Below are positions 34,752 through 39,791 of a stretch of 39,791 nucleotides of DNA, piece by piece. Under the pieces are notes generated by a model. That model ran no database searches. It worked only from the letters and a program-made list of their open reading frames with translations, and was not told the origin of the DNA. The stretch is from Candidatus Sulfopaludibacter sp. SbA3. GTDB lineage: Bacteria > Acidobacteriota > Terriglobia > Bryobacterales > Bryobacteraceae. Every line of letters starts with the position of its first letter. Within the stretch, counting starts at the first letter, position 1. The stretch spans positions 1-39,791 of the forward strand of contig CAMDED010000065.1 of NCBI GenBank assembly GCA_945893365.1, given 5' to 3'. The position numbers and the translations under genes are program-made.

Positions 34752-35206
34752 ATGTGGTAACAGCAGGCGATCTCGCGCCGGATATCGAGCTCCAGACGGA
34801 CGCAAACATCCCGCTCAAGCTATCGAGCTTGCGCGGCACCAAAGTGGTGCTTTACTTCTACCCGAAAGCGGACACTCCCGGATGCACGGTCGAAGCATGC
34901 GAATTCCGCGACACCGCCAAGGCGTTTGCCGGACGCAACGCCGTGGTGGTTGGAATATCTCCGGATGGCACGGCCTCGCAGGCGAAGTTCAAGATGAAGT
35001 ATGCTCTGCCCTTCACACTCCTGGCCGATGTGAACAGAGCCGCCGCCGAAGCCTACGGCGTTTATAAGGAGAAGAACATGTATGGCAGAAAGGTGATGGG
35101 CATCGAGCGCACCACTTTCGTCATCGGCGAAGACGGAAAGGTGACTAAGGTCTTCGGGAAGGTGAAGGCGAAGGGCCACGCGGAGCAGGTTCTCGCGGCG
35201 CTGTAG
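34748..35206 (+). CDS. bcp: Thioredoxin-dependent peroxiredoxin (Bcp/PrxQ)
   Basis: A 152-residue peroxiredoxin of the atypical two-cysteine PrxQ type. The peroxidatic Cys46 lies in TPGCTVEAC and Cys51, five residues later, is the usual resolving cysteine. YFYPKADTPGCT (37-48) and GIERTTFVIGEDG are standard. It reduces hydrogen peroxide and organic peroxides at the expense of thioredoxin in the cytoplasm. It is translationally coupled to gatB, an arrangement without an obvious functional link. Confidence 0.95.
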   Translation: MNVVTAGDLAPDIELQTDANIPLKLSSLRGTKVVLYFYPKADTPGCTVEACEFRDTAKAFAGRNAVVVGISPDGTASQAKFKMKYALPFTLLADVNRAAAEAYGVYKEKNMYGRKVMGIERTTFVIGEDGKVTKVFGKVKAKGHAEQVLAAL

Positions 35207-35286
35207 GGGAGCGCCGAACAGCCTACCGCGGATCGACGCTGGAGCGGTGCTTAGGCCGTCTCAGCCACGCTCCCGCCGGCGGGCAC

Positions 35287-35475
35287 TCACGTCCCTTCCT
35301 TCAGGGCTCCGCGCAAAGCGCGAATGAGTTCATCGGTAGCGGCGAGCGAGTCCTGACACTCCTCGCAAACCAGCAGATGCTCCTCTATCGGCCCGGTTTC
35401 CAAATCCCCGATTCGACCCATGGCGTACATCTCGAGGTCGTCTTCCGAAATGTGTTCGCCCGCTGACACCCGCAT
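35287..35475 (-). CDS. Small zinc-finger protein, anti-sigma-like
   Basis: A 62-residue protein. The segment EEHLLVCEECQDSL has the His33-x3-Cys37-x2-Cys40 pattern of zf-HC2/ZAS anti-sigma factors, and EDDLEMYAMGRI matches the preceding helix. A membrane anchor or sensor domain is missing. The start is taken at the ATG at 35475, which begins the domain; there is no strong Shine-Dalgarno site. A sigma-factor partner is not adjacent, so its target is unknown. Confidence 0.65.
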   Translation of the reverse strand: MRVSAGEHISEDDLEMYAMGRIGDLETGPIEEHLLVCEECQDSLAATDELIRALRGALKEGT

Positions 35476-35561
35476 CCACGAATAGTATCGCAATCGGACC
35501 GCGTCCGCCAGCCTATTCTCCCGTCGTCGATGGCGATTGTCCGGGCCGCGGCGCGCCCGGC

Positions 35562-36149
35562 CTACAGCGGGATTCCGATCGACCACAACAAGTAGCCCAC
35601 CGACTGCCGCACGTAGAGCCACCACTCTCTGAAGTCGCTGCGGGGAGCCGTGGGACGCGGCGAGCCGAAAACCGTCAGTCCCCGGAACTCCAGCATCTTC
35701 TTGACGCGGTAAATATGGTAGCCGTCGCTCACGATAATGCACGATTTCAGACCCATGCGCCGCATGATCTCGGCCACCGCCGCCGTACTGTAAGCTGTGG
35801 TGCTGCCGACCGGCTCGACGATGATCGCCTCGGATGGAACGTTCTTCCGCACCAGATAGGTGCGCCCCACCGATGCCTCGGTGTGAACAGGGTCGCCACC
35901 AGCGCCGCCCGTCGTGAGGATGCGCGGCGCAAGCCTTCTCTCGTAGAGTTCGAGCGCATGGTCGAGGCGGGCTTTGAACACCGGCGAGGGCCGCGGTCCA
36001 TACTTCGCCGCGCCCAGCACCACAATCACGTCCGAGAGTTGCGCTTCTTCGATTGCGGACTGCCGGCCGATCTCCGCCGACACGTAACCCAGCTTGGCCG
36101 CAATCACGCCCAGTCCCACCGCCAACGTAAGAAAAATCGCCCGTCTCAT
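35562..36149 (-). CDS. YdcF/SanA-family (DUF218) envelope protein
   Basis: A 195-residue protein with an N-terminal membrane helix (about 3-20). The DUF218 core is VIVVLGAAKYGPRPSPVFKA, then RLAPRILTTGGAG, SEAIIVEPVGSTTAYSTA and CIIVSDGYHIYRVKKML. Relatives (SanA, ElyC, YdcF) affect envelope integrity and may bind nucleotides. The gene is divergent from the SpoU methyltransferase gene, with 28 bp between start codons. Confidence 0.88.
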   Translation of the reverse strand: MRRAIFLTLAVGLGVIAAKLGYVSAEIGRQSAIEEAQLSDVIVVLGAAKYGPRPSPVFKARLDHALELYERRLAPRILTTGGAGGDPVHTEASVGRTYLVRKNVPSEAIIVEPVGSTTAYSTAAVAEIMRRMGLKSCIIVSDGYHIYRVKKMLEFRGLTVFGSPRPTAPRSDFREWWLYVRQSVGYLLWSIGIPL

Positions 36150-36177
36150 CCGAGGTATTCTGACATCATACTAATCC

Positions 36178-36975
36178 ATGGCGAGAGCCGAAGTCATATC
36201 GAGTCCCGCAAACCCCCTTCTCAAGAGCATTCGGCGGGCGCTCGCGCGTGGGACGCCGACCGATGAAGGCCTCTGGGCGGCGGAGACCTTTCATCTTCTG
36301 GAGGAGGCTCTGCGGAGCGAGCGTGAGGTTAGGGCCGTGCTCGCGGCGGAGTCCGTGCAGGCAACCGTCGACAGGCACGTCAAAGGACTCGGCGTGCGGG
36401 TGACCATCGTGGCCGACGCGCTTTTCGCAAGCCTCGCGCAAACCGAATCGAGCCAGGGCGTGATCGCGCTCGTCGAGCCCCCGGAGTGGACGGTCGAGCA
36501 ACTGTTTCGCGGGCACACTCTGACCGTCGTGCTCGACGGAGTCCAGGATCCCGGCAACGCGGGCGCCATCGTCCGCGCGGCGGACGCGTTCGGAGCGACG
36601 GGCGTGCTGTTTCTAAAGGGAACGGTCGCGCCCCATAATCCTAAACTGCTGCGCGCGTCGGCGGGATCGATGTTCCGCATGCCGTTCGTGCATGGATTGG
36701 ACGCTACGCTCGCCCGCGCGGCGCTCAAGCAGGCTAATCTCGACGTCTATGCCGCGGTGACGCCGCGGAAGGGCTCCACCCGGCTGCGGGATGCGGATCT
36801 GACGCGCAAGTGCGCCTTTATCATTGGCAGCGAAGCGCGCGGAGTCAGCCCGGAGCTGCGGCGTGAAGCTCTCGATCTGAGTATCCCGACCGTTCGCGTG
36901 GAGTCCCTTAACGCCGCCGCCGCGGCTGCGATACTTCTGTACGAAGCCGCGCGCCAGAGGTCGCCGCGGCAATGA
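36178..36975 (+). CDS. SpoU/TrmH-family RNA 2'-O-methyltransferase
   Basis: A 265-residue SPOUT methyltransferase. Residues 1-100 form an SpoU substrate-binding (L30e-like) domain, and the catalytic domain has the three knot motifs: VVLDGVQDPGNAGAIVRAA with Asn127 and Arg133, CAFIIGSEARGVSPEL, and VESLNAAAAAAILLYEA (slightly unusual for SLNVSVAAGILLYE). This gives 2'-O-ribose methylation with S-adenosylmethionine, on 23S rRNA or tRNA; which one is not decided by sequence. Its stop overlaps the rarA start (ATGA). Confidence 0.93.
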   Translation: MARAEVISSPANPLLKSIRRALARGTPTDEGLWAAETFHLLEEALRSEREVRAVLAAESVQATVDRHVKGLGVRVTIVADALFASLAQTESSQGVIALVEPPEWTVEQLFRGHTLTVVLDGVQDPGNAGAIVRAADAFGATGVLFLKGTVAPHNPKLLRASAGSMFRMPFVHGLDATLARAALKQANLDVYAAVTPRKGSTRLRDADLTRKCAFIIGSEARGVSPELRREALDLSIPTVRVESLNAAAAAAILLYEAARQRSPRQ

Positions 36976-38297
36976 GCCTGTTCGATTCGAGTCCGCTCCC
37001 TCAACCCGATCCGAGCCCTCACAAGCGGCCGCTCGCCGACCGGATGCGTCCCCGGACGCTTGAAGACTACGCGGGCCAGGAACATATTCTGGGACCGGGA
37101 CGTCCGCTGCGAACGCAGATTGAGCGCGACGCCATTTCGTCGATGATCCTTTGGGGCCCGCCGGGTGTAGGGAAGACAACGCTTGCAAGCCTCATCGCCC
37201 GTCTCACCAAGTGCGATTTCGTGCCGTTCAGCGCCGTGATGGGCGGAATCAAGGAGATCAAGGCCGTAATGGCCGATGCTGAGCGGTCGCGGCGGCTCGG
37301 ACGGCGGACGATCGTCTTCGTCGATGAAATACATCGCTTTAACAAAGCCCAGCAGGACGCCTTTCTGCCCTACGTCGAAAAGGGCGATATCATCCTGATC
37401 GGCGCGACTACGGAGAATCCGTCGTTCGAGGTGATTTCGGCTCTGCTTTCGCGGTCGAAAGTGTACGCTCTGCGCGCATTGACCGTTCCCCAGATCGTGG
37501 GGCTGTTGAACCGGGGACTGGCCGACCTCGACGCGGAGGCTTCCGAACAACTGCTCGAACAGATCGCGATCCACGCGGGAGGCGACGGCCGTACCGCGCT
37601 CAATACCCTCGAATCGGCCGCGGCGGCGCTGCCTGTAGGCTCCCGCGGTCTGACGCAGCAGGCGGTGGAGGACGCTCTTGGCCGGCGGGTGCTGCTCTAC
37701 GACAAATCCGGCGAAGAGCACTTCAACCTGGTTTCGGCGCTCCACAAGTCGGTGCGGTCGAGCGACGCGGACGCCGCGCTCTACTGGCTCTCGCGAATGC
37801 TCGAAGCGGGAGAGGACCGGATGTACATTGCCCGCCGGCTGGTAAGGATGGCGATCGAAGACATCAGTCTCGCGGACCCGAGGGCGCTCGAGCAAGCGAT
37901 CGCCGCCATGCAGGCGGTGCACTTCCTGGGAATTCCCGAGGGCGACCTGGCGTTGGCGCAGGTGGCGATCTACCTGGCGGTGGCGCCCAAGTCGGATGCC
38001 GCCTGCCGCGCGCTCGCGGCGGCTGGGGAGGATGTGGAAAAGACGGTCACCGAGCCCGTACCCATGCATCTGCGCAACGCTCCGACGAAGCTCATGAAGG
38101 ACTTTGGATACGCGGAGGGCTACCAGCATGCGCACCAGTTCCAGGGCGGCGTCAGCGGGATGGAGTGTCTGCCGCCCTCGCTTGCGGGCGCGCGTTACTA
38201 TACGCCCACGGACCGCGGCGTCGAGAAACGGATCGGCGAGCGGATGGATGAGATCCGCCGGACGCGCGAGCGGGCGAGGGAAAAGGGACACTCGTAG
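36972..38297 (+). CDS. rarA: Replication-associated recombination protein A
   Basis: A 441-residue AAA+ ATPase (RarA/MgsA, Mgs1/WRNIP1 family), which acts at stalled replication forks. Walker A GPPGVGKTT is at 62-70, Walker B IVFVDEIH at 114-121, sensor ATTENPSFEV, and the C-terminal tetramerisation domain with LVSALHKSVRSSDADAALYW and GYQHAHQF. Length and architecture are normal. It overlaps the methyltransferase by 4 bp and abuts the FRG-domain gene. Confidence 0.95.
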   Translation: MSLFDSSPLPQPDPSPHKRPLADRMRPRTLEDYAGQEHILGPGRPLRTQIERDAISSMILWGPPGVGKTTLASLIARLTKCDFVPFSAVMGGIKEIKAVMADAERSRRLGRRTIVFVDEIHRFNKAQQDAFLPYVEKGDIILIGATTENPSFEVISALLSRSKVYALRALTVPQIVGLLNRGLADLDAEASEQLLEQIAIHAGGDGRTALNTLESAAAALPVGSRGLTQQAVEDALGRRVLLYDKSGEEHFNLVSALHKSVRSSDADAALYWLSRMLEAGEDRMYIARRLVRMAIEDISLADPRALEQAIAAMQAVHFLGIPEGDLALAQVAIYLAVAPKSDAACRALAAAGEDVEKTVTEPVPMHLRNAPTKLMKDFGYAEGYQHAHQFQGGVSGMECLPPSLAGARYYTPTDRGVEKRIGERMDEIRRTRERAREKGHS

Positions 38298-39113
38298 ATG
38301 GAGAATTATTCCATCGAGCGGGTGGACTCGTGGGAAGAGTACCTTCGGCTGATTACCGACACGCCCTACGCGAACTGGGCTTTCCGCGGACAGGCGGACG
38401 CGCGCTGGCCTCTGTTGAGCGCGCTATCCCGGCAATTCCTGAATTTCCAGATCAGTCCCGCCGAGTGGCTCGATCAGGAAGAACGCATCCTGCGTATTTT
38501 CAAGCGCAAGGCGCATCATTTTCTGGACCATCCGCCGGCGGAGGGCGCCGAGTTCGAATGGCTCGCGATGATGCAGCACCACGGGGCTCCGACGCGGCTT
38601 CTCGATTTCACCTGGTCTCCCTACGTCGCCGCGTTCTTCGCGCTCGAACGGGCCACGGTGGATGCGGCGGTCTGGGCCGTGAATCCGGCTGAGATCCGCT
38701 ATGTGGAGAAGCAGACTATACCTGGCGGCAACGTCATCCACCCGCTCGAAATGGATCCGCGGCGGGAAGGCAACTACCGCAAGCACTTCATCCAGGCGAA
38801 GACTCCGTTCGTCTGGGTGGGCGAACCGGAGGCGATGAACAGGCGTCTCATCGCGCAGTCGGGAACGTTCGTCGTGCCGGGCACCGTGGACCGGCCGGTC
38901 GAGGACATACTCAGCGGCTATCCGAACCCGAAGCAGGCGCTCGTCAAGTTCGTCCTGCCTCGGGCGGCGGTCCGTGACAAGGGTGTGCGAGAGTTGTATC
39001 GGATGAACGTCACCTACGCGACGCTGTTTCCGGATCTGGATGGTCTTGGGCGATCGCTTGCGCTCGAACTGGAATTCAACTGGGCGCGGATGTGGAATCG
39101 CGGCCAGGCTTAA
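38298..39113 (+). CDS. FRG-domain protein
   Basis: A 271-residue protein of the FRG-domain family, named after Phe29-Arg30-Gly31 in WAFRGQAD. Other conserved parts are LLSALSRQF, EFEWLAMMQHHGAPTRLLDF, and SPYVAAFFAL. Its biochemical role is not known to me, although the domain is found in proteins near mobile and defence genes in many bacteria. The ATG follows the rarA stop without any gap, so it is likely expressed from the rarA transcript. No signal or membrane segment is visible. Confidence 0.87.
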   Translation: MENYSIERVDSWEEYLRLITDTPYANWAFRGQADARWPLLSALSRQFLNFQISPAEWLDQEERILRIFKRKAHHFLDHPPAEGAEFEWLAMMQHHGAPTRLLDFTWSPYVAAFFALERATVDAAVWAVNPAEIRYVEKQTIPGGNVIHPLEMDPRREGNYRKHFIQAKTPFVWVGEPEAMNRRLIAQSGTFVVPGTVDRPVEDILSGYPNPKQALVKFVLPRAAVRDKGVRELYRMNVTYATLFPDLDGLGRSLALELEFNWARMWNRGQA

Positions 39114-39309
39114 GGCCAAATGGTCCTCACAGCCGCTCTCCGTAATCCTTCATCGCAACTGCGACGGCCGCATCAAGCCACTTCGCGAACGAGTTGGCGA
39201 TGTCTCCGGCCTTGGTCCGAACGGCTCAAGCGAACACGGGAAGAAGTTGTCGGACACGGATTGCCGGTCTTCCGCCTCCTCGAACGGCTCGATCCTTGAA
39301 ATGATCGAT

Positions 39310-39580
39310 ATGGCGTATCTAAGAACCCACCCGGACGAAGCCGGTATCAGACAGTTGAGGTCCTGCATTCCTGTCGCCGCCGACGATACGAAAGCGTGGG
39401 TGTCGACGCCTGCCTTTGAGGTCCCGACAACAATATCGTGGGCATTGAGCCCATTCGCAATAGAAGGTCCCTCTTCGAGGGTTACCAGATTGTCAGTAGT
39501 AGTACCATCGCAAAAAAAAACGCGGTTTGCCCTCCGGTAAAGTTGGTCGTATTTGTTTGACGGGTGGCGCGACCCTGTAT
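39310..39580 (-). pseudogene. HAF-repeat protein remnant
   Basis: On the minus strand about 80 residues resemble HAF repeats of secreted proteins: VFFCDGTTTDNLVTL, SIANGLNAHDIVVGTS, THAFVSSAATGMQDL and PASSGWVLRYAISI. Start, signal peptide and further repeats are missing. In 39114-39310 the minus strand also has a short open stretch ending FAKWLDAAVAVAMKDYGERL that I do not recognise. Confidence 0.4.
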
Positions 39581-39616
39581 TACTAATCCCGAAAATCTTG
39601 TTCGTCTGCGAAGAAT

Positions 39617-39791
39617 TCATGCGGCGAAAGAGCTGAGTTGAGCGAGTGTAGCTTGTCGCGCGGTCAGGAGTGCGGTGATGGCCTTGCGCGCGGAAGTGGT
39701 GACCTGGTAGCGGTGAGTGCGGGAGACCTTTTGCAGCAAGCCGTGCGCTCGAAGGAGCCGCAGTTTGCGGCTGATGGCGGCGGATCGCCGC
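39617..39791 (-). CDS. C-terminal end of a winged-helix-like protein (cut by window edge)
   Basis: Only the last 57 codons are inside the window. They read RRSAAISRKLRLLRAHGLLQ, then KVSRTHRYQVTTSARKAITA, and end LSSFAA. The pattern LRLLRAHGLLQKV-(R/P)-RTHRYQVT is a winged-helix recognition helix plus wing, seen at the C-terminus of several uncharacterised acidobacterial proteins. The rest of the gene lies to the right. Confidence 0.5.
   Translation of the reverse strand, partial: RRSAAISRKLRLLRAHGLLQKVSRTHRYQVTTSARKAITALLTARQATLAQLSSFAA

Noticed and set aside
33510-34805. 431-codon minus-strand frame opposite gatB
   Set aside because: Shadow of gatB: no motifs, biased residue content.
36747-38291. 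Open frame of 514 codons on the minus strand opposite rarA
   Set aside because: Composition is Arg/His-rich without motifs and it lies fully antisense to an unmistakable rarA; it is a high-GC shadow.

Overview
The window (about 60% GC) looks like a chromosomal segment of an Acidobacteriota bacterium, most likely of the Bryobacterales/Solibacter type. The evidence is an Oar-type TonB-dependent receptor with an N-terminal carboxypeptidase-regulatory-like domain, several secreted Tat-type Gfo/Idh/MocA oxidoreductases, PIG-L family proteins, a small cysteine-rich secreted protein and HAF-repeat remnants. This taxon call is inference; there is no rRNA or tRNA gene in the window.

Layout. 1-226: end of an IS21-like element, then the leader of the receptor gene. 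227-5490: the receptor, followed by insertion-sequence and gene debris (IS630 fragment, a glycosyltransferase-9 remnant, a second receptor C-terminal remnant) around one intact SDR oxidoreductase. 5494-11716 (minus): a likely operon running Gfo/Idh/MocA, acyl-CoA dehydrogenase, a fused MeaB GTPase/methylmalonyl-CoA epimerase, mtnP, a GT9-like protein and an isochorismatase-like hydrolase. Starts and stops overlap at the centre of this run. 11717-16575: secreted PLP fold-III enzyme, Gfo/Idh/MocA and DJ-1/PfpI genes, with a 1-kb stretch of remnants. 16616-19829 (minus): a compact FkbH / acyl carrier protein / VOC / hexapeptide acyltransferase cassette. 20312-24792 (minus): a PilMNOP-like operon ending in a pseudopilin with a long Pro/Gly/Gln-rich tail. 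24858-26783: a decayed region (frameshifted DUF429 gene, multiply broken transposase, truncated membrane protein). 26973-31072: two divergent gene pairs made of a ceramidase-like hydrolase and three PIG-L proteins, two of which have lost the metal-binding histidine. 31073-32129: inverted hairpin repeats, a VOC remnant and a small secreted protein. 32158-39113: a housekeeping block (D-threonine-aldolase-like enzyme, gatB, bcp, zinc-finger protein, YdcF-like protein, SpoU methyltransferase, rarA, FRG-domain protein). 39114-39791: remnants and the 3' end of a winged-helix-like gene cut by the window edge.

The observations most worth following are the MeaB-epimerase fusion, the divergent PIG-L/ceramidase island with metal-site-less paralogues, the FkbH-ACP cassette, a dispersed double-hairpin repeat with a covarying stem, and a 20-bp intergenic region where overlapping -10 elements on both strands predict two leaderless mRNAs. 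No CRISPR array, complete phage or complete defence system was found.
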